The notes under the pieces were generated by a model that worked only from the letters and a program-made list of their open reading frames with translations, did not search any database and was not told the origin of the DNA. Both the position numbers and the translations under genes were made by a program. This document shows positions 1 through 12,000 of a stretch of 64,000 bases of DNA, piece by piece; position 1 is the stretch's first letter, and every line of letters begins with the position of its first letter. The stretch spans positions 2,728,001 to 2,792,000 of the forward strand of contig OZ251229.1 of assembly GCA_965240325.2 (NCBI GenBank), written 5' to 3'. Source of the DNA: Rebecca billardiae RCC1528 (Eukaryota; Haptophyta).

Positions 1-107
1 AGTCGTCTATGATTATTAAAAACAGGACCGTCCGTAAGGTAGATACTAGATACCCGCGTGCCCCGTCATCAGCAATTTGGGCAACCAACATCCGCGGTTT
101 GGGTGTG

Positions 108-1453
108 ATGATGACCCACCCGGGCCTGCGTGCCCTGTGCGCGCTGGTGCTGCCAGCAGTGGCGGTGCGGGGGCTCAACGTGGGCGTGATCGGGCCGATG
201 GACATCGACGGCGTCAACGTGCTCTACGCCGCCGCACTCCTCGCCGCCGAGCACTTCAACGCGCGCAACGCGTCGATCACGAACGCGTTCGAGGGGCTCG
301 ACGGCTGCGCGACGCGGTTCAACGCGACGCTGGTGGACTCGCGCGGCTCCGTGCGCACGGCGATCGACCACTTCGTCGACGGCGTGCAGCGCCAGGGCTG
401 GCGCGCCGCCGTGGGCGCCGGCTACTCCTCCATCTCGGGGCCGCTCGCCCTGCTGGGCAGTCTCTTCGACGTGCCGCTCGTCAGCCCGGCGTCGCGCGCG
501 GAGGACCTGGACGACCGCGACAAGTACCCGTACTTTGCGCGGAGCACGGCGTCCGTGAGCAGCACCGCGTACGCCATGGTGCGGTACATCTCGACGCTGG
601 GCTGGGCCCGGCTCGGCATCGTCGCCGTCGCCGACCAGTTTGGGCGCTCGTTCGCGGCTGAGCTGCTTACCCTCTGCGCGGGCGTGGGCATCGAGGTGGT
701 GGCGACGGTGTACTACACGCAGCTCGACGACGAGTCGATCGGCAGCGCGCTCGGCGTGCTCGCCGCTGGCGGCGAGCGCGCGCCGCGCGTCATCATCTCG
801 ATCAACACCGCCGGGCAGGAGTCACGGGTGATCACGGCGGCGCACGCGGCCGGGCTCGTGTCGAGCGCGCACCACTGGCTGATCTCGTCCGGACTGACGG
901 AGGTGGACCCGGACTCGGAGGCGGCGCGGCTGCTGGACGGCGCGGTGCAGATCGTCGGCGTGGGCGGGCGCGACGGCGACCCGCGCTGGGAGGCGCTGCG
1001 CGCCGAGCTGAGCGCGCGCAGCTGGGCGGAGTACGCGCACCTCGTGCCGCACGAGGCAGACAGGTTGCATCTCCCGAGCTGGCCTTACACGGTGACGCAT
1101 CGGGCGGCGTTCGGGTACGACGCGATGGCGCTGGTCGCGCGGGCGGTGTGCCTCGCGGGCGAGGAGGCGACGGCGGCCGAGCTCTACGCCGCCCTCACCG
1201 CGACGCCGAGCATCGTCGGCGCCACCGGCACCGTCGAGCTCAGCGCGAGCGGGACACGCACGCCCGCGTCGTCGGCGTTTGTTTGCCACAACCTCGTGTA
1301 CCGCCCGGACTCGGGCTTGGGCGAGGTCCGGCGGCAGGTGGGCGTGTTCGCGGCGGACGCGTGGGTCTTTGGTGAGGACACGCCGCTCGTCTTCGCCGGC
1401 GGCGCGACGACGCCGCCGTCTGACGGCACGGACGTGCCGCGCGCCGAGGGCGG

Positions 1454-1485
<32 letters not shown>

Positions 1486-4400
1486 GCGGCGGCGACGGCG
1501 GCGGCACGGTGACCGTCGAGGCCGCGGCGGGCGAGGGCGGTCTCCTCGTGCTCGTGCTCGTGCTCTGCCTCTCGCTCCTCTCCGTGCTCATCCTCGTGCT
1601 CCTCGTGTGCGCGCTCCGCTTCCGCCGCCGCGTCCACCAGCTCGAGGTGGGCGCAGAGCGGCCCGAACCAGTGCCCGTATTAATCATCTCGGATGCGGGC
1701 GAGGATCTCGACGACGAGATGGCGCTGCTGATGGGGAAGTTCTTGCAGGACGAGGGGCTGCTCGAGCTGCGCGGCGTGGTGGCGAACCTCACGCCGCCCG
1801 AGCCGCGCGCGCGCCTCGTCCGCGGCACGCTCGACGTGCTCGGCCTCACCAAGGTGCCGGTTGGGATAGGCACGGACGGCGGCTCACGTACGCACGAGGC
1901 GAACTTTCTGGAAACTGCCGAGTCGTATATGCCGCCGGCGCAGTCGCAGCGCGCGCGGAGCCTGGAGCCGGGGCGCGCGCTGATGCACCGCGTGCTCGTG
2001 GAGGCGGCGCCCGCCAGCCTCACGCTGCTGTGCATCTCCTCGCTCAAGGACGCCGCCCTCTTCATGCGTGACAACCAGGCGCTGTGCGCGGCCAAGCTCC
2101 GGCGCGTCGTCGTCATGGGAGGCCTCGACCTCGAGGCGAGCCGGCGGGTCTCCGGACTGGTCCCGGACTCGGCGCACAACAACATGTTCCACGCGGAGGC
2201 GGCGCGGCTGCTGCTCCGGCTGTGCACCGAGCTGCGCATCGGCACCACCGTCGTCTCCCGCTTCGCCGCGTACGCCGCGCCCGTCTCGCGCGAAGTCTAC
2301 GACCACCTCGCCCAGTCGGGCTCGCCGGTCGGCTGGCGGCTGCGGAAGGTCCAACGGGATTCGATCGAGGGGCTGTGGCGCCGCGCGTGCGCGGCGCCGG
2401 GCTCGGACGCGCGGCGCGGGCTGCCCGAGCGCTGCGACCGCGCGTGGTTCAGCACTACCTTCTGCGGCGGCGGGGCGGACAGCCGCTCCGCCTCAGACCC
2501 AATCTGGTGCGATCTCGCGCGATCTCGCGCGATCTCGTGCGATCTCGTGCGATCTCGTGCGATCTCTCGTGCCGCGCGGGTGGCGAGCGCGCGCGCGCGC
2601 GTGCTGCCGCCGCCGCGCCGAGCGCGCGCGGGTGGCCACGCGCGCCGGCGGCGGCGGCTGCCGCCGTCGCCGGGCCTTGCCACCGCGGCGCGTGCCGCCG
2701 GCTTTGCGTGGGCTGCAAGGGGCGCGCCGCCCACACGAGTGCTGGGCCTGCTGCGCGCGCGCTCGCGCCCACCGCTTATGCGCGCCCGCCCCTTCGCCCC
2801 GTCGGCGTGCCGCCCCCGCGCGCGCCCGCCGGCCCTCGCGCGCGCGCACCCACGCCGCGCGCAGGGACGTGGTCAAAGCGTTCAATCTGTACGACGTGGT
2901 CGCCATCCTCGCGTGCGTGCCCGTGCTCTCGGCGCACTTGTTCATGCCGCTCGATCTCGGCGCCGAGATCGGCCCGGCGTTTGCGCGCCACGAGCTGATT
3001 GGCCGCAGCGCGGCGCAGCCTGGGCTGCACGACGCGTCGGACGTGCGCATCGTGATGGAGCGCGGCATCTCGCGCGTCTTCGGGCTTGGGCAGCACGCCG
3101 CGGGCGCGTGGCGGCAGCCAGTGGTCCTTCTGATTGACGCGGCGCGCGATGACCCGGCGAGCGCGCCCGCGCTTCTCGCGCTGCGGTCGCTGCTGGAGGT
3201 GAAGGCCGTGATGTGCGCGGGGGTGATCGTCGTGAGCTCGGCCGAGGGGCCGCGCGGGCTGGGGCGGCGGGACGGCGGCGCGGTGCTACCGCCCATCGGC
3301 CACCGGCACTCGCCGCACTCGCTCGAGGACTCAGAGCAGGCGGCCGACGCAGCGGCCGCGCGCGTGTCACGCGCGCAGCGCCGCGCCGCGCAGCTTCGGG
3401 AGCTGCTCGACGCTCTGTCTCTTGGCGACGTGGATGTGCACTGGCTGGTGCCGCGAGGCGAGCTGGGTCCGACCAGCCCGGGCTTGGCTCGCACGCCTTC
3501 GCAGCCGCCGACGCCGTCGCTGCCCGAGCGCGCGATGCTCGGCCGCGCGCGCAAGAAGCGGCACGCTTCAGAGCCTCTGGTGCCCGCGGCGGGCGGAGTG
3601 CCGGGCGGGAGCGAGGGGGCGGCGGAGGCGGGCTCGGGCACGCCCGTCGTCACCGACGACGACGTGGTCGGTGCCCTCGCGCGCACCTTCCGCAGGCTGC
3701 CTCCCTCAGGCTCAAGGCTTGTCCTCCCGTCAGGCGCGGCGCCGGCGCTCGCCGAGTTTGCGCACGCGTGCCCGCTGCTGTTCAGGGAGCGGATTGCGGA
3801 GGTGCTCGCGCCGGGCGAGTGGACGGCGGAGGCCGGCGCGTCGTCGGGCTCGTTCCGCAGGGCCGGGGGCAGCTCGTTCAAAGCGGCGGCGGCGCCGCGG
3901 GAGCCAGCCGCCCCGGCCGCGGGGCCGCTCGGCCGCGCGGCGCTGGGATTGCCGCACTGGCCTCCGCCAGCGGCCGGCGGCGGCGGCGCGTCGCCGGCGC
4001 TGGCGGCGTCGGCGGCTGGCGAGCCTCAGCGCTCGCGCGGCTCGGCCGACGAGGGCGGCGGCGCGGCTGAGGGCGGCGCGGCGATGGCGGCCGAGCTGCC
4101 GCTCGAGCTGTCCGTGCCGCCCGCGTGCGCCCGCCTGCGTGCGGACGAGGAGGAGGGCCCCGCGGGCGCCCCTTCGCACGCAGCCAATCACGCGCCGCTG
4201 CGGCTCTCGGCCAACCAGGCGCTGGCATTCCAATGCGGCCGGCTGGGGGTGCCGCTCGTGCTGCTGCCGGGCTCGATCTCGCGCTCGGCCGCGGTGCCCC
4301 GATCCGTGCTCGACGAGCTGCCGCACGTCGGCGGCACGCTCGGCACGCGCGTGCTCGAGTCAGTGCGCGCGCCGGTCGAGGCGCTGGCAGCGCCGGCGGC

Positions 4401-5706
4401 GGCGGCAAAGGGCGGCGCGGCCGCGCCGGCCGCGGGCGGCGGCTGCGCTCGCGTGCAGCTGCCGGATGCCGCCTCTGCGTTCGGGCACGAGTACGGCGGC
4501 GCTGCCGCGTCGGCGTGTGCCGCGGGCGAGTCGGAGGAGCACGGCGGCGCGTGGGCGCGCGTGCGCTCGGTGCCGCTGTCGGGGCCGATGCTGCTGCTCG
4601 CCGCGGCGCGGCGGGACCATTTCTTCGCGCCGCCGCAGCCGTCGAACAGCGTGATCGTGCGCGGCGCGCGGCACTCCGTGCTCTCTCTGCGCGCGGAGCA
4701 CGGCTCGGGCTCGGCGGCGTCGGCGCAGCAGCTCGCGGCCGCCGCGGCGCAGCTACTGCTCAAGGCTGCGTCGCTCGACTCCGCCGACGCGCTCCACTCG
4801 CACGCCACCAGCGCGGTGGCCGCGCCCTCGACGCCGTCCAAGCAGCCGCTGCCGCTGCGCCGGTGGTCGAGTCGGCCTGCGGACGTGGCCGGGGGGCCCG
4901 CCGCGCCGGTGCACACCGCGCCCGCACCGCCCGGCAGCGGCGCCGTCGCCGCCGAGGCGGCGGTGGTGCGCGCGGCGGTGGTCGTGTGCGAAGGCGTCGG
5001 GCCGATCTCGCTCGCGGACGAGGTGCCGGACTGGCTTACCTCCACGCCGGCGCAGCCGGGCCAGGGCGCTCTCGCGCTCCCGCCGCCGAGCGGAGGGCAG
5101 AGCGACAGCCCCTTCGGCGCGCATCGCTCGACGAGCGGCGGCGGCGGCGGCGCGCACCCGCAGCGCGAGCAGCCGGGCTCGGCGCTCGAGCAGCTCGGCG
5201 GCGACGACGATCGGAGCGACGCGGCCTCCTCGATCAGCCCGCAGGACGAGGCGCGCTTCGAGCTCGACTCTGTCGAGTACGCGCGTCTGGACCAGATTCT
5301 GGAGCACGTGAGCGGCGCGCGCGCCGCCAGCGTGCGCAGCCGCTCGCAGCAGAGCAGCCGAAGGGCGTCGCCCGCCACGCTGCCTGCGCGCTTCTCGCCG
5401 AGCGCGATGCCTCGGCAGCCCTCGTCGGAGCACAGCTCGCACCGCAGCTCGCCCGCCGCGCCCGGGCGGCCGCTCTCCGCCGAGGCGGATGAGACGGGCG
5501 GCACCGGCATCACGCGCGCGTGGTCGCCGACACGCAGCGCGGCGCATCGCGGCCGCCTCGACCCAATCCCGGCGAGCACGCGCGCCTCGCACTGCTCGGT
5601 GGCCCACGACTCACAGTCTCGTCACCACCCGTTCGTCTCGCCGCTGTCGGATCATAGCAGCAGTCGTCGCCACGCGCCCTTCGCAGCGCGGGCATCGCCG
5701 CAGTGA
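108..5706 (+). CDS. Receptor-like membrane protein: ANF-type ligand domain, TM helix, nucleoside-hydrolase-like domain(s)
   Basis: Two exons, 108-2506 and 2865-5706, joined by a GT-AG intron; phase 2 is restored and the product is about 1746 aa. The start at 108 is chosen because it gives a signal peptide (hydrophobic run ending AVAVRG); an in-frame ATG at 9 lacks this. Residues about 22-430 resemble the ANF_receptor / type I periplasmic-binding fold of receptor guanylyl cyclases and class C GPCRs. A Gly/Asp-rich linker precedes one TM helix (about 477-502) followed by RFRRR, which places the rest in the cytoplasm. Residues about 522-880 look like an inosine-uridine nucleoside hydrolase: acidic loop SDAGEDLDDEMALL, VVVMGG, HNNMFHAEAA in place of the usual N...DPEAA, and YDVVAIL assembled across the intron. 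A second, weaker NH-like copy may follow (about 884-1305), then a disordered Ser/Ala/Pro tail. Known: NH enzymes cleave N-ribosyl bonds and bind Ca2+ through the Asp cluster. Activity here is inferred only, because DP and the catalytic His are replaced. Confidence 0.8.
2507..2566 (+). repeat. 10-bp tandem repeat at the 5' end of an intron
   Basis: The intron of the receptor-like gene opens with GTGCGA and then about six copies of a 10-mer of the form gatctcgygc. The rest of the intron, to the AG at 2863-2864, is C/G-rich without obvious structure. Confidence 0.8.
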
Positions 5707-7341
5707 CTCCCGGCTGCGCTAAGCCAAATATCTGCGCGTTCGATCAAACCTGACTCGAGTAGCGCGACGACTGCTCGCGAAGTCGCGTCGTCATCGAGAA
5801 TATAAGTGCTGCGCTGATTCATTCATCATCAGCAATTCACTATACTGCCTTCGGCGAACCGTTCAAAGACGATACGCGCGTACACCTTGACTGCCCCCCA
5901 GCCCCGTTTTTGGCCGCACGATTGCGAATCTCAGAGTTACTTGGCCAGTCAATGTTTAGAGTTTTGAAGAAGGCGAAAGACTATCTGGCGGCCGAAACGA
6001 GGGACGGCTGTCCCGATGGCGTTCCGGCCGCGAAGTCCGCCGGTGCCTTGCACGAGGGCGGCCGATCAGTGGCGCCTAGCCCGGTCGTCCGCGCGGTTGC
6101 GTCAGCGTACGCGCCATGTGTGTGCCCCCCGCTGTCACGGCATGTTGTGCGCCAGCACCGTGGGAGCTCCTCGCCTGTTCCTGTCACTCACGGCCAAGCG
6201 ACGGTGCAGAGATCTTCCGAGTCCGAGCCCGCGACTGCTGAACTTCTGTGATACGTGTGCGAATCCTTGCAGAAAAGCACGCTCTGCTCCCGCAAATCTA
6301 CCTGGCGAACGTGCGCTGGTGTCAATGCTTCACGCAGTGCACAAATGCCATGGCGAATCAGTCTTCCCTGCGTGTCACAGGCCTTGGCGTTTGCACAACG
6401 ACAAGCTAACGGAGTAACGAGTCCCGACGAGCTGCGTATGGCTGTGGTCGCATGTAGTGTGGGCGTCGAACGCCGGAGAAGGTGGTGGCTGAAGGCGATA
6501 GAAGTATGCTCTCCCATCGGGTACAAGCCAGGCTTGGAAGACGTCTGCTTGCATCACACACACAGCTTACGCCGACCCGTGCGACGTGAAGCGCCTCAAG
6601 CGTGACGGAAGCAACCCAAGGTGCGCGCAAGGCGTGAGGAGCAGGGTGATCTAACCTTACGCGGGCCTGCTCATCTAGCAGCGCACTCAGTAGATCGCCC
6701 CCGTCCTCAGGCGCACGATGACCACCGAATCGTGAATGTGTAGACGCTGACGCGTGCCAGCTTGCGGCGAGCAGCGACCAGTGCCGCGGACTCGGGCCTC
6801 GCGCAAGAACAAGCAGGTTTTTTTGGCGCGGAGGACGCTAGCATGACCTGCACGTACAGCGGGGAGATTGTTTGCAAGGCGTGCCCTACATACAGCTCGC
6901 GTGCCCCTCAGATATCCCGCGCGGAGAACGTCAGCAGCCCAGCATCGCAGTCCGCGCCGCAGCCCCAACCACTCAGCTCCGCCCCTCGCCCACCACGAGA
7001 CGGCGAGATACCGACGTTCGCGAAGTGGAACGGAGCGAGCATCTATTTCCGATTGGGGCTCGCGGGGGCCGATGTGATCATTTTTCATTGAGCGAAGCCC
7101 GAGCTGGCTTCCCATTGGACGGATTGGCGGCTGCGCTACTCCGCAAGGCGAAACACTTACAGCTTCACATCCCGAAAATGCAAGTTTGGACAATAGAGTG
7201 AGGCACCCTCCTCCAATGAAATTGCTGAAAATACCGACGAAACTTTACTCGCACGTGCGGGTACACGCAATCTCCGGGAGATGTGGCCATTTCCGCCCAC
7301 TGGGGCCATTCAAGGTGCGTATAGTACTCGTCTACTGACTC

Positions 7342-7342
<1 letters not shown>

Positions 7343-7373
<31 letters not shown>
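7343..7373. repeat. (CT)n microsatellite
   Basis: About 15 uninterrupted CT units. Confidence 0.95.
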
Positions 7374-7374
<1 letters not shown>

Positions 7375-7415
7375 GTATACGTATATATATATTGCAGCGC
7401 GCGGCATCATCATCA

Positions 7416-7543
<128 letters not shown>

Positions 7544-7561
7544 ACGGCCCGCGCCATATAT

Positions 7562-7812
7562 GCTCGTCATGCGGTCTCCTCACTCTCCGTCGCGCTTGAC
7601 GCCGCGTACGCGGTCTGGCGCGTCCGTGCGCCGATCGTTTAGTTCGTTGAGAGCGGATTGCACGCGGGCAGCCATCGCGCCATGATTATTTATTAATTTC
7701 CCGCGCGCCATGTCGAAAACAACTCATTCGGTTCGATAGTAAGATTCGATCCTGGTGATCAATTGAGCCACACACTATGCGCTCGTCATGCGGTCTCCTC
7801 ACTCTCCGTCGC
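7562..7812. repeat. 32-bp direct repeat duplicating the 3' end of the NH-TIR gene
   Basis: Positions 7562-7593 and 7781-7812 are identical over 32 bp. The second copy contains the last codons and stop of the minus-strand gene; the first lies 219 bp beyond the stop. The segment between them contains the collapsed copy of a repeat also found at 13534-13706. It may be a local duplication or an insertion with duplicated flank. Confidence 0.85.
7709..7773 (+). repeat. Short dispersed repeat, collapsed copy
   Basis: The blocks 7709-7725 and 7726-7773 match 13534-13550 and 13658-13706 respectively, nearly base for base and in the same orientation. This copy lacks the roughly 107 bp that separate the blocks at the other site. 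The two copies flank the NH-TIR gene. Confidence 0.8.
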
Positions 7813-9025
7813 CGCCGTCGTGGCCGCGGATTCGGAGAGGCTGCTCAATCCCGCCAACGCGTGCTTTGCGGGCAGCGCGCCGTCCGCAGCGCCGCCGCCG
7901 GAGGCGCGGCGCGCGCGCGAGCTGAAGAAATCGGTGAGCGTGCTCGCGGCGCGCGAGGACGAGCGGCGGCGCTGCTTCCGGCTCGAGGCGGCGCCGGCGA
8001 AGCTGCGCCGCATCGAGCCGTGCGCGCTCGACGCGTCCGAGCTCGGCTCGTCCTCGCCGTCGCCCTCCTCGATGCCGCCGTCCAGCCGCCGCTTGTCCGC
8101 GTCCGCCGCCTGCTGCGCGGCGCGCATGTACGAGCGGACCACCTCGTTGAAGTGCGAGACGGTCGCGAGCGTGATCGCCTGGTGGAAGAGCGCGGTGAGC
8201 TCGTCGTTGGCCGCGTGCGCGTACATTGCGTGGAACGCATCGAACGCGCCCACCACCTCGCCCCACAGCCGCTGGCGCTCAGCGACGCTCGTGCCGGCCG
8301 GCACGACGAGCGCGATCTCGACCGAGTCCGGGTGCCCGCCCGCGGCGCGCCAGCAGTACAGCTCGGTGATCGCCCAGAGCCGGTCGACGAGCGTGGGACC
8401 CGCGAGGATAAGCAGCCGCGCGCAGCGGCACATGTACACGGGCACGTGCTGCAGAAGGTGCGTCGGCTTGAGCAGCGGGTCGGCGCAGAGCACGTCGATC
8501 CACGCGGTCGGCGGCCGGCCGTGCGCGCCCTCCCACCGCGCCGCCCACTCGCGCAGCGCGGCGCAGCGCTCGTCCGGGTGGTCGAGCCCGGAGTGCACGA
8601 CGTAGTAGTCGGCGGCGAGCTTGGCGCGCACGCCGGCGCCGCGCCGCCCGCCGCGCGGCGCGGACGAGAGCATCATCGAGTCTCGCGCGGAGACGGCCTG
8701 GCCCGAGAGCGCCACGGCCGGCGCGTGGAGCAGCGCGTCGAAGCGGCTGTCGGCGCGCCGGCGCGCGCCGCCCGGCCCGCTGCCGCCGCCGCCGCCGCCG
8801 CCGCCCGCGTTGCCGCTGCCGCGCGTCTGCCGCCGGCGCGCGCCAGGCCCGCCGTTCGCCTGCAGCGCAGCGAGCACCTCGATGTTCACATCGGCGCTCG
8901 AGCCGTCGGCCGCCGCCGCCGCGCCGCCGAGCTGCCGGCCGTGGCCGGGCGGCGTGCGGCGCGAGGGCCTCCGCTCCTCCCACGAGGACGAGCCGCTGCG
9001 CCCGATCTGCTCGAGGCTGGTGGTA

Positions 9026-9056
<31 letters not shown>

Positions 9057-12000
9057 GGCCGCCGCCGTTGTCGCGGCCCGCCGAGATGTGCAGCAGATCT
9101 GACACGCGCGAGATCGACTTCTGCAGCCCCTCGAGGCTCGAGCCGGAGGTGCGCAGCGCCGCGCCGCGCTGCGACGGCGACGCGGGCGACGCGTCGCCGC
9201 CCGCCGAGCCCACGTCGCTCGGCGTCCCGTCGAGCCCGAGCCGGTCGAAATTGAGCGCGGCGAGCGCGCGCGCGCCGAGCGAGACCGGCGTGAACGATCG
9301 AAGTGCCTCGTCGACAAGACGGTACGGTTCGCGCACCTCGTCGGTGCCGAAGCCGATGAGGACGGCGAGCGGCGCGTGCGCGCCGCGCGACGGGAGCGCG
9401 CGCGCCGCGAGCGCCTGCGCGCGCGTGCGGAACGCCGGCCGCAGCGCGAGCCCGCCGAGGAGTACCTCAACGGCCGCGGCGAGCGCGGCGAGCCCGAGGC
9501 CTAACACCCCCGCGCCCGCCGGACCGGGCGGGCCGCTGCCGCCGCTGCTCAGCATCGCAGAGTAGCCCGCCTCGACGACGGTCGCGCCGGCCTTGGCGAG
9601 CGACAGGCCGCCGAGCGCCGTCCACAGCGTCGAGAGGAGGGAGCCCACCTCGCGCGCGTCGACGCGCACGCGCCGCGCGACGGCGAGCGGGACGAGCGCG
9701 CACGCGACGTGCACGGCCGCGACCGCGAGGTCTACGGCTGCGACAGCGTCGATCATCGCCGCCGTGTCCGAGCCCTGCTCGACGAAGCCGCCGCCCGACG
9801 CGGCGGCGCGCTCGGCGGGCGCGTGCAGCAGCAGCAGGCTCGCGCCGCTCGCGCCGCGGTGCGCCGCGAGCAGCAGCTGCTCGGCGACGAAGCCATACGC
9901 GAGCACGCGCACGCGCACGGCAAACGGTCGCAGCGGGCGCACGCCGAGCAGCGAGATCACGATTGAGAAGATTCTCACGATGGTGTAGGCGTGCAGCCGC
10001 AGCTGGAGGGCGCGGTCGGCCAGCCGCGCGGCGCCGAGCGGCACGCCGCGCGACAGCGCCGCGCCCACGTCCTCGCCCACCGAGGCGAACGTGACGAGCA
10101 GGCAGATGGCCGCGCCGGCGAGGCCGAGCGCTGTCGAGATCACGACGGAGTGAGCGTCCGCCTGCCGCAGCGCGCGCTCGAGCAGCTGCACCGCCGCGTC
10201 GCGGCTGAGCACGCCGCCGATCAGCGCGCCGGTCGCGACCGCGCTCGCGCTCGAGAGCGGCTGCTGCTTCGCGCCGTCGTCGTTCGACTCGCGCTGCCGC
10301 GCAAAGTATCCCTTCGCGTCGTCCGCCTTGGCCCCGTCCGCGAGGAAGGACGCGGGGAAAGCGCCCGACGCGTCGACCTCCGGCGGCGCCTTCGGCAAGA
10401 GGACGTGGTCTGCGCCGGGCGCGCGGCGCGCGTCGGTGGCGTCGGCGGACGCGTCGTCCGCCGAGCTCGCCGACGAGAAGCGCCCGTGCACGCGGTCCTG
10501 CGAGCTGGTGAGCGCCGCGCCGAGCCGCTCGGCGGAGGGGCCAAAGGGAGACACGCGCGAGCGCTTGCCCGGCTTGGGCTGCTCCGGAGACCAGTGGGGC
10601 CCGGCGCCGGAGGACTGGCGCGAGGGCGAGTGGGGCGGCGAGGCGGAGGACGGGTCGGTGCTGTGCTGCAGCAGGGCAGAGGAGCGCAGCCGGCTGCTGA
10701 GCGGCGAGGCGCCGCCGCCCTTCGACGCGGAGGACGGCTCGGCGTGGCCGTGCTGCAGGGCGCCGCCCGAGGCGCGCAGTCGGCCGGTGAGCGGCGAGGC
10801 GCCGTTGCTCCGCGACGCCTCGGCGCGCGCGAAACGGCTGTGCGTGGTCGGCGAGGAGCCGTCCGCGAGCCTGGGGCCGCTGCTGCCGATCAGCTGCGGC
10901 CGCTCCGCCGACATGCGCGGCTTGCGCCGCATCTGCGCAAAGTCGCCCGAGCTGTTGCGCGAGTCTGCTGCGCGCGCGCCGCCGCCTCCGTGTCCCGAGG
11001 CGTCCGCCTCTGGCGCGCCGGCCTCGGCCGCCGGAGCCAGCCCGTCGTCGTCGCCGCCGCCTGTTGGCAGGTGCTCGCGCGTCGAGATCACGACCTCGTG
11101 ATACGTGTCTCGGAGCAGCCGGAGCACGTGCCGCACGTCGATCATGTCGTCGGCGCGCAGCAGCAGGCGGTGCGCGCTCGGCGCGCCCGGAACGCGCCGC
11201 CCGCCGCTCTGCTCTAGCGGCCCGACGCCGCGCGCGAGCGAGCCCGCGCCGCCCGCCGGCACCTCCGCCACGCCGGAGACGGGGACGCCCGGCCCGAAGA
11301 GGCCGCGCGTGTGCGGCATCGCCGCCATCAGCGCCAGCACGTCGTACCTGCAGGCGGGGGCGGGGCGGGTTAGGGTTAGGGTTAGGGTTAGGGTTAGGGT
11401 TAGGAAACCGACGGTGAGCGCGCGCGCGCGCGCTCGGTGCCGCGCAGCCCGTCGGCGGCGGCGCGGCGGCGGCGCGGCGGTGGCGCGCGCACGGTTTGAC
11501 GAAGCCGTTGAGGTACTGCTTGATGGCCGCCGACTCGTCGAGCTCGTCGAAGCGGTTCAGCTCGAACTCGTCGCGGTCCATCCCGCAGAAGGTCTCAAAG
11601 TACCACTGCTTGGTGCAGCGCGCGGGCAGCTTGCGCTGGCACAGCTTCTGCCACAGACCCTCGAGCCCCAGGAACTGCGCGTTGGCGAGGTAGCGCATCA
11701 CCGGGCAGTCGGTCCGGTCCGCGAAGCTCTTGGCGAGCTGCGGGCGCGCACGCGCGCGCGCGCGCGGCAGGGCGAGACGCGCGCCGGGTGGCGGAGCGGA
11801 GCTCGGCGGGTGAGCGCCGGGCGTGCCGCCGCCGCCGCCGATGGGGGCACGCGCTCGCTCTCGCCCGAGCGCACGCGCGCGCGTGTGTGTTGTGCGCGTG
11901 TGTGTGTGTGCCTGAGCACGCACGCACGCACACACACACACGTGCGCGCACACACACGCACGCACACACACGGCCACGGCCACGCACCTGCATCGGCAGC

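Noticed and set aside
7726-7763. tRNA T-arm-like ggttcgat...gattcgatcc
   Set aside because: Found twice as part of a longer dispersed repeat, without the rest of a cloverleaf.
11370-11404. A real telomere or chromosome end
   Set aside because: The TTAGGG array is short, internal and inside an intron with coding exons on both sides.
9467-11983. 838-codon minus-strand frame overlapping the NH-TIR gene
   Set aside because: It joins real exon 5 to out-of-frame sequence through an intron with telomere-like repeats. Arg/Ala-rich and no domain beyond the exon.
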